Part shown: positions 37,071-47,128 of the stretch, piece by piece | Numbering within the stretch: position 1 is the first letter of the stretch | Layout of the letters: each line of letters starts with the position of its first letter | Assembly (NCBI GenBank): GCA_913057515.1 | Contig: CAJXOJ010000001.1 | Location: forward strand, 62,001 to 126,000 | DNA: 64,000 bases | Source: an uncultured Cycloclasticus sp. | GTDB taxonomy: Bacteria; Pseudomonadota; Gammaproteobacteria; Methylococcales; Cycloclasticaceae | Reading direction: 5' to 3' | Position numbers and translations under genes: made by a program | The notes under the pieces: model-generated | What the model saw: only the letters and a program-made list of their open reading frames with translations | Database searches by the model: none | Told to the model about the DNA's origin: nothing

Positions 37071-37145
37071 GGTGGGTCGTGCGCGATTCGAACGCGCGAC
37101 CATCGCATTAAAAGTGCGGTGCTCTACCGGCTGAGCTAACGACCC
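37071..37145 (-). tRNA. tRNA-Lys (UUU)
   Basis: On the minus strand GGGTCGT pairs with ACGACCC as the acceptor stem, followed by A and an encoded CCA. The D arm (GCTC...GAGC), anticodon arm with loop CTTTTAA (anticodon TTT) and T arm (TTCGAAT loop) are all recognisable. The first pair of the anticodon stem is a C-A mismatch. It follows queC, as in many gammaproteobacteria. Its 3' end faces the hipBA/CRISPR block. Confidence 0.97.
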
Positions 37146-37219
37146 TCCAAGAAGGCGAGAATGATACCCGATTGGTGAAAAAAGGCAAGTTGAATTTGCT
37201 TTTTAAACGTGTATTTTAT

Positions 37220-37912
37220 TTAAACTCTGTTGCTTTGCTCCATATAGCAGGTAGGGTCTTTAAGCTTGGCTTTTTCAAACCCTTGCTGGCGTAACCGACA
37301 TGACTCACACTCGCCACAGGCCTCACCTTTTAAATTAGCTTGATAGCAGGACACTGTTGCGCTGTAATCGACATTCAAGGCATCACCTTTTTGTATGATT
37401 TGCGCCTTAGTTAAATTGATTAGCGGGGTATGAATTTTAAAACCACCTTCTTCTACACCCGCTTTAGTGGCTAAGTTGGCTAGTTTTTCAAAAGCCTCTA
37501 TAAACTCTAGGCGGCAATCTGGGTAACCGGAATAATCCACTGCATTAACACCAATAAAAATATCCCAAGCGCCGATCACTTCCGCCCAGCCTAGTGCGAT
37601 AGAAAGAAACACTGTGTTTCTTGCAGGCACATAGGTGACGGGAATACCTGAACTTTGTTCGGTCGGTACATTTATCTCGTCATCGGTTAGCGCCGAACCA
37701 CCGAATTCACCCATGCCTAACTGGATAATTTTATGCTCAACGACTTCGTACGTTTTAGCTAAACGACTTGCCGCCTCTAATTCTGAGTTATGCCGCTGCC
37801 CATAATCAAAACTGAGTGCATAACAGTCGTAACCTTGTTTTTTTGCTATTGCCAATACGGTGGCTGAGTCCAAACCACCTGACACGAGTATTACTGCTTT
37901 TTTTGACATCAT
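37220..37912 (-). CDS. queC: 7-cyano-7-deazaguanine synthase QueC
   Basis: 230 aa with the N-terminal PP-loop [10 protein letters not shown] and the C-terminal zinc site [11 protein letters not shown]. It converts 7-carboxy-7-deazaguanine to preQ0 with ATP and ammonia for queuosine synthesis. It follows queE at an 18-bp gap, so two consecutive pathway enzymes are together. Confidence 0.96.
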   Translation of the reverse strand: MMSKKAVILVSGGLDSATVLAIAKKQGYDCYALSFDYGQRHNSELEAASRLAKTYEVVEHKIIQLGMGEFGGSALTDDEINVPTEQSSGIPVTYVPARNTVFLSIALGWAEVIGAWDIFIGVNAVDYSGYPDCRLEFIEAFEKLANLATKAGVEEGGFKIHTPLINLTKAQIIQKGDALNVDYSATVSCYQANLKGEACGECESCRLRQQGFEKAKLKDPTCYMEQSNRV

Positions 37913-37930
37913 CTATTCGTTAATTATTGT

Positions 37931-38584
37931 TTACTTACCCGGCTCATCGCCCCATAAGTACTTATGTAGCTGAATCTGAAACCTCACCGGTAATTTATTG
38001 CTTAGCACCCAATCAGCTAGTTCAGTTGCTTCGAGCTCACCCTGGACTGGGGAGAACAAAACTTCACATTTATCTGCTAAGTTATATTTGTTCATATGAT
38101 CTTTTGACCAATGGAAATCTTCTTTATTGCAAATAACGTATTTAACCTGGTCGTGCTCGGTTAAATATTGGTAATTCTCAGGCAGGTTTCTGCTTTCTTC
38201 ACCAGACGCGGGAGTCTTTACATCAAGCACTTTTATAACCCGTTCATCTACCGCTGAGACATCCAGTGCACCACTGGTTTCCAAGGATACATGGTAGCCT
38301 GCATCACATAATTGACTCATCAGGTCATGTACACGTTTTTGTGCTAACGGCTCGCCACCAGTCACATTTATATAGCGAGCACCCAACTGAGCTACTTGTT
38401 GCAAAATATCATTAATGCTTTGTGTTTCACCGCCGTAAAAGGCATATTCAGTATCACAATAGCCACAACGTAGTGGGCAGCCTGTTAGGCGAATAAATGT
38501 GGTTGGTAAGCCCACTGTTTTACCTTCGCCTTGAAGCGAGTAAAAAATTTCGTTAATCCGCAGGGTATCTTTCGGCATGACCAT
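37931..38584 (-). CDS. queE: 7-carboxy-7-deazaguanine synthase QueE
   Basis: 217-aa radical SAM enzyme with the CxxxCxxC cluster motif in TGCPLRCGYCDTEYAF (about residues 32-47) and the preceding EIFYSLQGEGKTVGLP substrate-binding block. It catalyses ring contraction of 6-carboxytetrahydropterin. The start may be the second Met (MPKDTLRI) two codons in. It lies 24 bp after cpoB, as in pseudomonads. Confidence 0.95.
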   Translation of the reverse strand: MVMPKDTLRINEIFYSLQGEGKTVGLPTTFIRLTGCPLRCGYCDTEYAFYGGETQSINDILQQVAQLGARYINVTGGEPLAQKRVHDLMSQLCDAGYHVSLETSGALDVSAVDERVIKVLDVKTPASGEESRNLPENYQYLTEHDQVKYVICNKEDFHWSKDHMNKYNLADKCEVLFSPVQGELEATELADWVLSNKLPVRFQIQLHKYLWGDEPGK

Positions 38585-38608
38585 TAAAACTAAATGTTAA
38601 GAAGGTAG

Positions 38609-39394
38609 TTAGTGCTTTTCTTGGCTGAGTCGCTCAAGCCTTTTCTGCGCAAGACTAGCTACTGTTGTGCCTGGGTATGTCGCAGTCACTTTTTCCAACG
38701 TTTCCCGTGCTTGTTTCCACTGCTTATTCTCATACTGAATAAACCCTAGTTTTAACATCGCGTCTTTTGCTTTCGAATGAGAGGGGTATTGCGATATCAC
38801 TTTATTAAACTCAGTTACCGCACGCTTAAAGTCACGGTTAACATAACTGGCCTCGCCTAACCAATATAAGGCATTAGGTACATAAGCACTATTTGGGAAG
38901 GCTGAAACAAATGCTGAGAAATCAGTCATTGATTGTTGAAATTGGCCAGATTTTAGACTTGAAAAAGCCTTATCATAGGCCAGTTTATCTTGCCCATTGC
39001 TCTCTGTAGCTTCACTCACTAACGGTTGAGACGTTGGCGTTGAAACACCCTGTATTAACGAAGGTGATGATTGCTCTACCATTGGCGATGAGGCCGTCCC
39101 AGACTCTAATTGCACAATACGCCGATCTGTATCGAGATATAAATCACGCTGCCGCTTTTTTAGTGTCTCAATTAAATAAGACTGCTCTTCCAATTGGCCT
39201 CGCATTTGTTGCACTTCCAACTGCAGTTGTTCAAGCCGGTTATACATTCCTACCATACTGGACCCAGCAACCGATCCGGCGCCAGCCACTTGCCCACGTA
39301 CATTGCCGTCTACTACAGGCGGTAGAGCTGCCGAAGCAGCTCCACTAACCATACTTAGGGCAACTAATTGCCCAATTATGTTTTTACTAATCAA
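38609..39394 (-). CDS. cpoB: Cell division coordinator CpoB (YbgF), Tol-Pal system
   Basis: 261-aa periplasmic protein. It has a signal peptide (1-22), a coiled-coil trimerisation segment (~50-95, MYNRLEQLQLEVQQMRGQLEEQ), a Ser/Thr/Pro linker and C-terminal TPRs (~138-255) of Tol-Pal type (YDKAFSSLKSGQFQQSMTDF). CpoB links PBP1B-mediated peptidoglycan synthesis to Tol-driven outer membrane constriction. It overlaps pal by 4 bases. Confidence 0.93.
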   Translation of the reverse strand: MISKNIIGQLVALSMVSGAASAALPPVVDGNVRGQVAGAGSVAGSSMVGMYNRLEQLQLEVQQMRGQLEEQSYLIETLKKRQRDLYLDTDRRIVQLESGTASSPMVEQSSPSLIQGVSTPTSQPLVSEATESNGQDKLAYDKAFSSLKSGQFQQSMTDFSAFVSAFPNSAYVPNALYWLGEASYVNRDFKRAVTEFNKVISQYPSHSKAKDAMLKLGFIQYENKQWKQARETLEKVTATYPGTTVASLAQKRLERLSQEKH

Positions 39395-39930
39395 TGTGCT
39401 GGGTAGATAAGCTCAACACGACGATTTAAATGCCAAGATGCCTCATCATGGCCTAGCGCTACAGGCTTCTCTTCACCTAATGCGACTGCTTCTGTTTGAT
39501 TGCTAGAGGCACCTTGAAGAGACAATAGATTTTGAACTGTTTTTGCACGCTTTTCACTTAAGGCCACGTTATATTCACGTGTTCCACGCTCATCAGCATG
39601 TCCTTCAACAAAAATTGAAACACCAGGGTTTGACGCCAAATAAGCACCGTGAGCCGCTAACACAGCCTCATATTGTGCTTCCACTGCACTACTATCAAAG
39701 GCAAAATAAATAACTTTTGTTGCTAAAGGACTGGCAGGATTATCTAGCGGATGGCCTGTAAAATCATTTCCATCACTCATACCTGTGGTACTTGCTCCAC
39801 CGCTTGTTTCGTTAGAACCGTTAGTACCATTTATTCCACTCGTCGCGCTTTCATCGTCGCCAAACATGCTACAACCTGCTAATGCAGACGATAATAATAA
39901 ACTCATCAATAATTTTTGATATCTCTTCAT
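39391..39930 (-). CDS. pal: Peptidoglycan-associated lipoprotein Pal
   Basis: 179 aa. It has a lipobox LAGC (Cys20), a Gly/Ser/Thr-rich linker (~28-60) and an OmpA-like peptidoglycan-binding domain with IYFAFDSSAV and VEGHADERGTREYNVALSEKRA. It anchors the outer membrane to the cell wall. About 70 bp separate it from tolB. Confidence 0.96.
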   Translation of the reverse strand: MKRYQKLLMSLLLSSALAGCSMFGDDESATSGINGTNGSNETSGGASTTGMSDGNDFTGHPLDNPASPLATKVIYFAFDSSAVEAQYEAVLAAHGAYLASNPGVSIFVEGHADERGTREYNVALSEKRAKTVQNLLSLQGASSNQTEAVALGEEKPVALGHDEASWHLNRRVELIYPAH

Positions 39931-40000
39931 TTTATTTCCTCGGTTAGGGTTAATGCTTAAATCTTTAATAAATTAAAACGTCTTAAACAGCAATAGGTTT

Positions 40001-41305
40001 TTAGTTGGATTTAAAAGGTGACCATGCCGGCTCTCTCACATCCCCACCTTGCAGGCGCAGTTTTTGTCTTACTTTGCCATCCGATGATACCGCAGCCAAT
40101 ATGGATTTCAAGCCATCATTAGTAGAATATAAGATCATGCTCCCATTTGGCGCATAACTGGGTGATTCATCTAGTTGCCCATTAGTCAATATAGTCGTAA
40201 ACCCTGTTTTTAATTCTAGGGTTGCTATTTGATACTGACCTTTTACGCGTTGCACCATTGTAATAAACTTACCATCTGGTGAATAGCTGGCACGTGCATT
40301 ATACGAACCTTCAAATGTTACTCGGGCCGCCTGCCCGCCGCTCACTGCAATTCGGTAAATCTGTGGTTTCCCGCCACGATCAGAGGTAAATATGATTTGA
40401 CGCCCATCTGGCGACCAATCTGGCTCAGTATCAATAGCATAACTTCTTGTTAAGCGGCGAAATGAGCGCGTAATCACATTATAAATATAAATATCAGCGC
40501 TGCCATCTTTCGATAATGTTAAGGCCAGCCGTGTCCCATCGGGCGACCACGATGGAGCGCCATTAATACCCTTAAAAGAGCGCAGCTTTTCACGCTGCCC
40601 CGTTCTCAGTGTTTGCGTATAAATTGAAGAACGGCGCCCCTCATACGACACATAAGAAATTTTATCGCCTTGTGGTGACCAAGCAGGCGACATCATTGGC
40701 TCTGTTGAGCTCACGATGGTCTTAGAGTCATAACCATCTGCGTCTGCTACTTGAATTTTATATTCTGTCTTACCGTTCGAGCCGGGCATGGAGGTAACGT
40801 ACGCTATTCTTGTACTAAACGCGCCTTTTTGCCCCGTTAATTTCTCATAGATTAAGTCACTAATACGATGCGCCACACCACGCAAACTTGAGCGATCAGC
40901 AGGAATACTAAACCCTGTTAATTGCTCACCTTTATAAACATCAAATAGTTGAAATTGCACTAGCAACTTACCGCTAGCATCCGCTATCACTTTACCAACA
41001 ACCAGGTTATCTTGCCCTAGCGCCTGCCAGTTACGAAAGTTAACATGCTCGGCCGTCGAAGGTTTATTCAACATATCAATACGCGGCAGTGGTTTAAATC
41101 GGCCACTACGGGCTAAATCATCACTCACCACTTGAGCAATATCAACGGGTAAGCCATCAGCCACTTGCGTAGTTGAAAAAGGGATAACCGTAATGGGTTG
41201 TGCGGATGAAATACCTTGTGTAATTTCAATTTTAAGGGCCTCAGCGATGGCTGAAAAACTTAACAGCGCACTAATTAGCAACCCAACTTTGATATATCTT
41301 TGCAT
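40001..41305 (-). CDS. tolB: Tol-Pal system protein TolB
   Basis: 434 aa. It has a signal peptide (1-21), an N-terminal TolB domain containing the [16 protein letters not shown] strand, and a six-bladed WD40-like beta-propeller with repeated SPDGR/SPDGK blade motifs ([36 protein letters not shown]). It binds Pal and TolA in the periplasm. It starts 6 bases after tolA. Confidence 0.96.
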   Translation of the reverse strand: MQRYIKVGLLISALLSFSAIAEALKIEITQGISSAQPITVIPFSTTQVADGLPVDIAQVVSDDLARSGRFKPLPRIDMLNKPSTAEHVNFRNWQALGQDNLVVGKVIADASGKLLVQFQLFDVYKGEQLTGFSIPADRSSLRGVAHRISDLIYEKLTGQKGAFSTRIAYVTSMPGSNGKTEYKIQVADADGYDSKTIVSSTEPMMSPAWSPQGDKISYVSYEGRRSSIYTQTLRTGQREKLRSFKGINGAPSWSPDGTRLALTLSKDGSADIYIYNVITRSFRRLTRSYAIDTEPDWSPDGRQIIFTSDRGGKPQIYRIAVSGGQAARVTFEGSYNARASYSPDGKFITMVQRVKGQYQIATLELKTGFTTILTNGQLDESPSYAPNGSMILYSTNDGLKSILAAVSSDGKVRQKLRLQGGDVREPAWSPFKSN

Positions 41306-41311
41306 GCTTCG

Positions 41312-42265
41312 TTAGCCTCCTGGCCTAAAGTAAAATTCTAATGTTCTAAAACGACCAAACAAATTCGGGTCGCTAGGTAATGGTAAAGGAGCTGCTTTTC
41401 TAGTTGCTAGCTCTACAGAACGGTCAAAAAACGTATTACCGCTCGACTGAATCACTTGCGCATCAACTACCTCGCCACCAGGTATAAGACGTACACGAAC
41501 AACACATGATAGCCCTGAAATATCACCCGGCGGTTGAATCCAGTTTCGTTCAACTTTTTGAATGATAAGACCAACAAACTTATTAGTAGTCGCGTTATCG
41601 CGGTTCTCTTGCTCTTCTTGGGCGGCTAATGCTTGTAATGCCTGCTCTCTTTTAGCTTGTTCTTTTGCAGCTTGTTCTTTTGCAGCTTGTTCTTTTGCAG
41701 CTTGTTCTTTTGCAGCTTTAGCTTTTGCAGCTTTAGCTTTTGCAGCTTTAGCTTTTGCAGCTTTAGCTTTTGAAGCTTTCTCTTTTGCCGCTGCTACTTT
41801 TTTAGCTTCTTCCTTTGCCAAGCGTTCTTTAAGCTTCTTCGCATCAGCTAATTTCTTTTTCTTTGCGTCCTCTGCTTTTTTCTTTGCTTCCAAGGCTTTT
41901 TGTTTTTTTATTTTCGCTTGCTTTGCAGCTTCAGCTGCTTTTTTCTGAGCTAACCTCTTCTCATCAGCTTGCTTCTTTTTAAGCTCCGCCAACTTTTTCT
42001 CTTCAGCTAGGCGCTTCTTTTTTAAATCATCTAGACGCTTTTGTTCCTTTAGCTTTTTTTGCCGCTCTAGCTCCTTGAGCTTGCTGGCTTCTGCTTTTAT
42101 CTTAGACTCATCAATGGCGGTCGCTTTGACAACATTCACCACTGGTTTTGTTTGTACCTTTTCCTCACTTAAATTCACACCCAATACAAAAAAACCAATC
42201 AGCGCTAAATGGAAAATGACAGATAGAATGACTGCAACTGGATGCTTTTTAAATAACCCCATCAT
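41312..42265 (-). CDS. tolA: Tol-Pal system protein TolA
   Basis: 317 aa. It has one N-terminal membrane segment (~10-30), a long Ala/Lys/Glu-rich helical domain II (~55-215) and a C-terminal TonB_C-like domain (FVGLIIQKVERNWIQPP to the end). It transmits proton-motive energy from TolQR to the outer membrane. Part of domain II is made of near-perfect 15-bp DNA repeats, so its length is likely to vary between strains. Confidence 0.95.
   Translation of the reverse strand: MMGLFKKHPVAVILSVIFHLALIGFFVLGVNLSEEKVQTKPVVNVVKATAIDESKIKAEASKLKELERQKKLKEQKRLDDLKKKRLAEEKKLAELKKKQADEKRLAQKKAAEAAKQAKIKKQKALEAKKKAEDAKKKKLADAKKLKERLAKEEAKKVAAAKEKASKAKAAKAKAAKAKAAKAKAAKEQAAKEQAAKEQAAKEQAKREQALQALAAQEEQENRDNATTNKFVGLIIQKVERNWIQPPGDISGLSCVVRVRLIPGGEVVDAQVIQSSGNTFFDRSVELATRKAAPLPLPSDPNLFGRFRTLEFYFRPGG
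41646..41773. repeat. 15-bp tandem repeats inside tolA domain II
   Basis: Two adjoining sets of direct repeats occur. One is a CTTGTTCTTTTGCAG unit encoding AAKEQ, about four copies. The other is CTTTAGCTTTTGCAG encoding AAKAK, about four copies; they differ at two positions. Being multiples of three, copy changes would lengthen or shorten the helix without breaking the frame. Confidence 0.75.
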
Positions 42266-42270
42266 CGTTA

Positions 42271-42702
42271 TTATTGACCAGGGTCAGTTAGTAAGCCAAC
42301 ACTAGGCACACCAGCCGCTTGCAGGGTGGTCATCGCACGTACCACTTCACCATACGCCACCCCTTTATCACCTCGAATCATTACGGGCGTCTTTGGTTTA
42401 TTTCGTAAAACAGCGGCCACTTTTATTTGTAACGTCTCGGTTGAAATCGGTTGATCAGTATCCTCTCCAACATCTAAATAATACTGGCCTTGTTGATCCA
42501 CAGTAACGACTAGTGGTTGATTGTTGCTGTCATCCACTTGCTGCGCATCTGCTTGAGGCAAATCTATTTCTACCCCTTGTTGAATCAACGGCGCGGTAAT
42601 CATAAAAATAATTAACAGCACCAGCATTACGTCAATATAGGGGACTACATTAATTTCACCAATCGGTCGACGCCTATTACTACGCGCCATTGTTTTTCTC
42701 AT
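42271..42702 (-). CDS. tolR: Tol-Pal system protein TolR
   Basis: 143 aa of the ExbD/TolR family. One N-terminal membrane segment carries the functional Asp in INVVPYIDVMLVLLIIFM, and a periplasmic dimerisation domain follows. The frame opens at 42702, overlapping tolQ by 23 bp. The ATG four codons later (42690, MARSNRRRP) is an equally good start. It forms the proton-driven motor with TolQ. Confidence 0.95.
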   Translation of the reverse strand: MRKTMARSNRRRPIGEINVVPYIDVMLVLLIIFMITAPLIQQGVEIDLPQADAQQVDDSNNQPLVVTVDQQGQYYLDVGEDTDQPISTETLQIKVAAVLRNKPKTPVMIRGDKGVAYGEVVRAMTTLQAAGVPSVGLLTDPGQ

Positions 42703-43381
42703 TCATACTGATATGCGCTTGACGCTGCAAGACGGTTGTAAAATCATCCATAAAGGTTTCATACCGAGTTGCCAATCGATCAGCATTCGTTGAATAGCGG
42801 TTATAAGCGACCACGGCTGGTATAGCCGCAAACAAACCCATCGCTGTGGCAACTAGGGCTTCTGAAATACCCGGCGCAACCAAGGCCAGTGTTGCTTGCT
42901 TCATATTACCTAGCGCTTGGAATGAGCTCATAATGCCCCACACGGTGCCAAATAAACCAACATAAGGGCTGGTTGAGCCAACCGTTGCTAAAAAGGGTAA
43001 ATGGTTATCCAGCAAGTCCATTTCTCTGGTGTATTGCGCCTGCATCGCACGCCTAGCTCCTTCTACCACATGCATCGGCTCCATGCCTGCTTGCTCATTT
43101 AAGCGCTTGTACTCTTGAAACCCCGCATGGAAAATACTTTCCACACCACTTTTATTATGATGGCCTGCACCTACCTGACGAGATAACTCATTCAAATCAA
43201 TCCCCGACCAAAAGCGCTTCTCGAATGTATCGGTGATCTTAAATGCCGATTGAAACTCTTTATATTTAGCAAAAATATACGCCCAAGACACCACTGATGC
43301 CATGACTAATATCAGCATCACCAGTTTTACGATAGGCCCCGCTTGGGTTATTAAATGCACAATGGATAAATCTGTGGTCAT
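42680..43381 (-). CDS. tolQ: Tol-Pal system motor protein TolQ
   Basis: 233-aa MotA/TolQ/ExbB proton channel with three membrane segments (~17-37, ~135-157, ~170-192). The motifs VGLFGTVWGIMSSFQALG and GISEALVATAMGLFAAIPAVVAYN are intact. It is second gene of the ybgC-tolQRAB-pal-cpoB operon, overlapping ybgC by 4 bases. Confidence 0.96.
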   Translation of the reverse strand: MTTDLSIVHLITQAGPIVKLVMLILVMASVVSWAYIFAKYKEFQSAFKITDTFEKRFWSGIDLNELSRQVGAGHHNKSGVESIFHAGFQEYKRLNEQAGMEPMHVVEGARRAMQAQYTREMDLLDNHLPFLATVGSTSPYVGLFGTVWGIMSSFQALGNMKQATLALVAPGISEALVATAMGLFAAIPAVVAYNRYSTNADRLATRYETFMDDFTTVLQRQAHISMNEKNNGA

Positions 43382-43791
43382 ATTAGTGTCTCTATCATCT
43401 TGGTTGGAATCGCTTTAACTTTCATACTCTTTGCATCTAAACAAGCAACCTTTATTATCGCTTTGTTTATTATTTCACGCTTCTGATCTTCTCGTATGAT
43501 CGTTTGATGAAAAATCAACGAGGCACGCTTTAATTCGGCCACCTTGGTCTGCACCAATAAATTATCATTAAACTTTGCTGGTTTCAGGTAATCCATTTGC
43601 ACCGCCCTTACTGCAAATGCCACAACTTGCTCATCAATTAACTGGTCTTGTTCAAATCCTTTGCTACGCAAAAATTCGGTACGCGCCCTTTCCAAGTATT
43701 TTAAATAATTGGCATAGTACACAATACCTTGCATATCGGTATCTTCGTAATAAATACGAATAGGCCATTGGTGCTCGCTGGGCGTCATCAA
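43378..43791 (-). CDS. ybgC: Acyl-CoA thioesterase YbgC of the tol-pal operon
   Basis: 137-aa hotdog-fold thioesterase with the active-site segment YYEDTDMQGIVYYANYLKYLERAR, containing the catalytic Asp. YbgC hydrolyses short-chain acyl-CoA and associates with phospholipid enzymes. It is conserved as the first gene of the tol-pal operon, and here begins 23 bp after ruvB. Confidence 0.93.
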   Translation of the reverse strand: MMTPSEHQWPIRIYYEDTDMQGIVYYANYLKYLERARTEFLRSKGFEQDQLIDEQVVAFAVRAVQMDYLKPAKFNDNLLVQTKVAELKRASLIFHQTIIREDQKREIINKAIIKVACLDAKSMKVKAIPTKMIETLI

Positions 43792-43814
43792 AACGTTATC
43801 ACCTGTTGGTTTTT

Positions 43815-44858
43815 TTAATCATCTGAAGGTTCATCCGCCGAATTTATTTCGCTTTTAGCCGGTGCTTTCAAGCCTAAGTGCTGATAGGCATGTCGGGTGG
43901 CCATTCTGCCCCGTGGCGTGCGCATAATATAGCCCTTCTGAATAAGGTACGGCTCCAACACATCTTCAACTGTTCCACGCTCTTCACTTAACGCTGCCGC
44001 TAAACTGTCCACCCCAACAGGGCCGCCATCAAAGGTATTAATTAACGTATTTAATAAACGTCGATCTAGCTTATCAAATCCACTTTTATCAACTTCTAAC
44101 ATCGACAACGCTTTATTTGCAATATCGGCTGTAATCACCCCATCGCCTTTTACATCGGCATAATCTCTCACCCGCCTTAACAGCCTGTTCGCAATTCGCG
44201 GTGTACCGCGGGACCTGACGGCAATTTCTCTGGCACCATCGGTTTCTGAACGTAGCGCTAAAATATCCATTGAACGTTGAACAATATGTGAGAGGTCAGC
44301 ATCATTGTAAAACTCCAAACGCTGGGTAATACCAAAGCGGTCACGTAATGGAGAGGTTAATAAGCCTGCACGCGTGGTGGCACCCACTAAGGTAAACGGC
44401 GGTAAATCTAATTTAATTGAACGTGCCGCAGGGCCTTCGCCAATCATTATATCTAACTGATAATCTTCCATCGCTGGGTACAGTATTTCCTCTACCACGG
44501 GACTCAGGCGATGTATTTCATCAATAAATAAAACATCACCTTCTTCAAGGTTAGTTAATAGCGCTGCTAAATCGCCCGCTTTTTCTAGCACCGGCCCCGA
44601 TGTTTGCCGCAGGTTTACCCCCATTTCATTAGCAATGATATGCGATAGTGTTGTTTTTCCTAAGCCTGGCGGACCAAAAATCAACACATGATCGAGCGCT
44701 TCAGAACGTGCCCGAGCCGCTGACATAAAAATCTCCATCTGCTCACGAATAGCAGGCTGACCAATATAGTCTGCGAGGTTTTTTGGCCTAATCGCTCGAT
44801 CTATTGCTTCATCGTCCAGCAAATTGTCAGAACTGATGAGTCGATCACTTTCTATCAT
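43815..44858 (-). CDS. ruvB: Holliday junction branch migration helicase RuvB
   Basis: 347-aa AAA+ ATPase with Walker [13 protein letters not shown], Walker [11 protein letters not shown], sensor [17 protein letters not shown] and a C-terminal winged helix ([27 protein letters not shown]). It drives branch migration with RuvA. It lies 9 bp after ruvA. Confidence 0.97.
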   Translation of the reverse strand: MIESDRLISSDNLLDDEAIDRAIRPKNLADYIGQPAIREQMEIFMSAARARSEALDHVLIFGPPGLGKTTLSHIIANEMGVNLRQTSGPVLEKAGDLAALLTNLEEGDVLFIDEIHRLSPVVEEILYPAMEDYQLDIMIGEGPAARSIKLDLPPFTLVGATTRAGLLTSPLRDRFGITQRLEFYNDADLSHIVQRSMDILALRSETDGAREIAVRSRGTPRIANRLLRRVRDYADVKGDGVITADIANKALSMLEVDKSGFDKLDRRLLNTLINTFDGGPVGVDSLAAALSEERGTVEDVLEPYLIQKGYIMRTPRGRMATRHAYQHLGLKAPAKSEINSADEPSDD

Positions 44859-44867
44859 AATAAAGGT

Positions 44868-45467
44868 TTATTTTTTTACTGCTGATTGTAAGGCCGAACG
44901 AATAATTTGTTCACTACTGGCATCGGTATCGGCCACTGCTCGTGCACGTTTTTCTGCATCTTGTGGTTTATAGCCCAGTGCAATCAAGGCACTAATCGCT
45001 TCTTCCATCGATGAGGCCGGTTGGATAGTAACGCCCGAGGGGACATTCGCAACACCCGTCAACTGTTCTGGAAGACGGTCTCTCATATCAATAATAAGCC
45101 GCTCGGCTGTTTTCTTTCCAATGCCTGGTAAGCGTACAAGCGCCGCCACATTATTATCACTCACCCATAAACAAAAATCATCTACACTAACGCCAGATAA
45201 AATGCCTAGCGCTACTTTAGGGCCCACACCATTGACTTTAATTAAACTTCTAAATAGAGCCCGTTCTTGCTCCGTTAGAAAACCATACAGTATGTGCGCA
45301 TCTTCACGCACAACAAGGTGCGTGCGGATTAAAATATTGTCACCCACTGCGGGCAAATTAAAAAAGCTCGACATTGGCGTTTCAATATCATAACCCACAC
45401 CATTGACATCAATCACCACATGCGGCGCTTGCTTTTCGTGAATGGTACCGCGTAAAAAGCCAATCAT
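44868..45467 (-). CDS. ruvA: Holliday junction DNA-binding protein RuvA
   Basis: 199 aa. It has an N-terminal OB fold ([20 protein letters not shown]), two helix-hairpin-helix motifs ([32 protein letters not shown]) and a C-terminal RuvB-contacting domain ([20 protein letters not shown]). It overlaps ruvC by 4 bases. Confidence 0.97.
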   Translation of the reverse strand: MIGFLRGTIHEKQAPHVVIDVNGVGYDIETPMSSFFNLPAVGDNILIRTHLVVREDAHILYGFLTEQERALFRSLIKVNGVGPKVALGILSGVSVDDFCLWVSDNNVAALVRLPGIGKKTAERLIIDMRDRLPEQLTGVANVPSGVTIQPASSMEEAISALIALGYKPQDAEKRARAVADTDASSEQIIRSALQSAVKK

Positions 45468-45958
45468 GCCAATGCCCTATCTGTTGACTGCCTAGTTTGG
45501 TCTGTATGAAAATGACACAGAGCAACCGCCAACGCATCACTGGCATCCATTTGTGGATTACCTTGTAGTTTTAACAATATTTTAACCATATGTTGAACCT
45601 GTGTTTTATCTGCACTGCCTTTACCGACCAGCGCTTGTTTAATTTGCCTAGCCGCATATTCAAACACTTCAATATCGTGATCAAATACTGCACAAATAGC
45701 CGACGCTCTCGCTTGACCTAACTTAAGCGCAGAATCTGCGTTACGGCCCATAAACACTTGCTCTACCGCCATTTCTTGTGGTTTGTAGTGTTCAGTAATT
45801 TCACGAACACTTAAATAAATCTTCTTCAGCCGTTCAGGTAATGCCCCACCCCCTGTTCGGATGCAACCACTATCAATATATTTAACATCGCGCCCTAATA
45901 CTTCAATAACGCCATAGCCAGTTACTCTAGAACCTGGGTCAATACCTAGTATGCGCAC
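45464..45958 (-). CDS. ruvC: Holliday junction resolvase RuvC
   Basis: 164-aa RNase H-fold resolvase starting [19 protein letters not shown], with the first catalytic Asp at residue 7 and further acidic residues in [21 protein letters not shown] and [13 protein letters not shown]. It follows yebC by 7 bp, the usual yebC-ruvC-ruvA-ruvB order. Confidence 0.97.
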   Translation of the reverse strand: MRILGIDPGSRVTGYGVIEVLGRDVKYIDSGCIRTGGGALPERLKKIYLSVREITEHYKPQEMAVEQVFMGRNADSALKLGQARASAICAVFDHDIEVFEYAARQIKQALVGKGSADKTQVQHMVKILLKLQGNPQMDASDALAVALCHFHTDQTRQSTDRALA

Positions 45959-45965
45959 CTATTCG

Positions 45966-46712
45966 TTACTCCGTCATCTCTGTTGGCTGATCGGGAAAAT
46001 CTGCATTTGAATAAACATTTTGCACGTCATCTAAGTCCTCCAGCACATCCAGTAAACGCAAAATTTTCTCGGCATCTTTCTCGCTAACAGGGGATAAATT
46101 ATCTGCACGAAAGGTCACTTCAGCATGCTCATACGGACAACCCGCAGCGACCAAAGCATCACGTATCGGTATAAAATCATCAGGCTGGGTTAACACCTCG
46201 AATGAGCCATCATCATGTGTAATGACATCCTCAGCGCCTGCGTCTAAAGCGGCCTCCATCAAGGTATCTTCATCACTGTTATCTGAAAGGTTAATCACGC
46301 CCAGCTTTTGGAACATATAATCAACAGAGCCACTCGTACCCAAATTACCACCGGCTTTACTAAAGGCGTGGCGTACCTCAGCGACTGTCCTATTTTTGTT
46401 ATCCGTTAAGCAGTCAACAATCACCGCCGTGCCGGCTGGGCCATACCCTTCATAACGAATTTCATCAAAATTATCAGCATCGGTCGCACCACTGCCTTTT
46501 TTTATCGCCGTTTCAATGGTGTCGCGTTTCATGTTATTAGAGAGGCCTTTATCAACAGCCGCGCGTAAACGTGGGTTATTGTCCGTATCGGGCCCACCTG
46601 CTTTTGTTGCCACCGTGATTTCACGAATCAATTTAGTAAATAGCTTGCCACGTTTAGCGTCTTGCGCGCCCTTACGAAAACGAATATTTGCCCACTTACT
46701 ATGACCTGCCAT
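45966..46712 (-). CDS. yebC: YebC/PmpR-family protein
   Basis: 248 aa. It starts [27 protein letters not shown], the invariant N-terminus of the family, with the [21 protein letters not shown] block in the middle. Family members act as transcriptional regulators or, as recently described, as ribosome-associated factors easing translation of proline stretches. It heads the ruv operon here. Confidence 0.95.
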   Translation of the reverse strand: MAGHSKWANIRFRKGAQDAKRGKLFTKLIREITVATKAGGPDTDNNPRLRAAVDKGLSNNMKRDTIETAIKKGSGATDADNFDEIRYEGYGPAGTAVIVDCLTDNKNRTVAEVRHAFSKAGGNLGTSGSVDYMFQKLGVINLSDNSDEDTLMEAALDAGAEDVITHDDGSFEVLTQPDDFIPIRDALVAAGCPYEHAEVTFRADNLSPVSEKDAEKILRLLDVLEDLDDVQNVYSNADFPDQPTEMTE

Positions 46713-46792
46713 TGCCTAACCTCTTCACACATGCTTCAAAGATGAAGAGTGTATCACTAGCGCGATTGTTGATTAAGTAAAACCCTCTTAAT

Positions 46793-47128
46793 TTACGCCG
46801 TCATGCGGATACGCGTACCATGCTCTACAGAAAGTGTAATCTCATCGGCGCTTAAGCTAGTTGGAAAAAACACGCCGCTTATTTTTGCATTAAAAATACT
46901 GCAGCCATCTAAATTACAGTTCCGTAAATCAATACCTCTTAAATCGGCACTTTTGAAGTGGCAACCAGATAGGTCTATGCCGTTAAGGTTAGCCCCTTTT
47001 AAGTTCAAGCCCCTAAAAATGCTATTTTTTAATACTGCCGTATCTCCGTTCTGTCTTGCTTGGTTGAATGCTTCAATATTTTCATCTTGTAAATATTGGT
47101 ACATCTCATTCGTATTTTCTTTCAACAT
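46793..47128 (-). CDS. Small pentapeptide-repeat protein
   Basis: 111 aa. After an N-terminal helix (~1-32), residues ~33-83 contain A(D/N)LxG-type pentapeptides (NLKGANLNGIDLSGCHFKSA, LRGIDLRNCNLDGCSIFNA), predicting a right-handed quadrilateral helix. A short C-terminal strand region ends in TRIRMTA. Function is unknown; it is much shorter than gyrase-protecting Qnr/MfpA proteins. It stands alone between yebC and a long non-coding stretch. Confidence 0.75.
   Translation of the reverse strand: MLKENTNEMYQYLQDENIEAFNQARQNGDTAVLKNSIFRGLNLKGANLNGIDLSGCHFKSADLRGIDLRNCNLDGCSIFNAKISGVFFPTSLSADEITLSVEHGTRIRMTA

Noticed and set aside
36866-37108. 80-codon minus-strand frame next to queC
   Set aside because: It starts inside the tRNA-Lys gene and crosses the terminator; no ribosome site or family resemblance.
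41562-41948. 128-codon frame antisense to tolA, rich in Ala, Phe and Ser
   Set aside because: It mirrors the Lys/Ala repeat of TolA read backwards; low complexity and no start signal.
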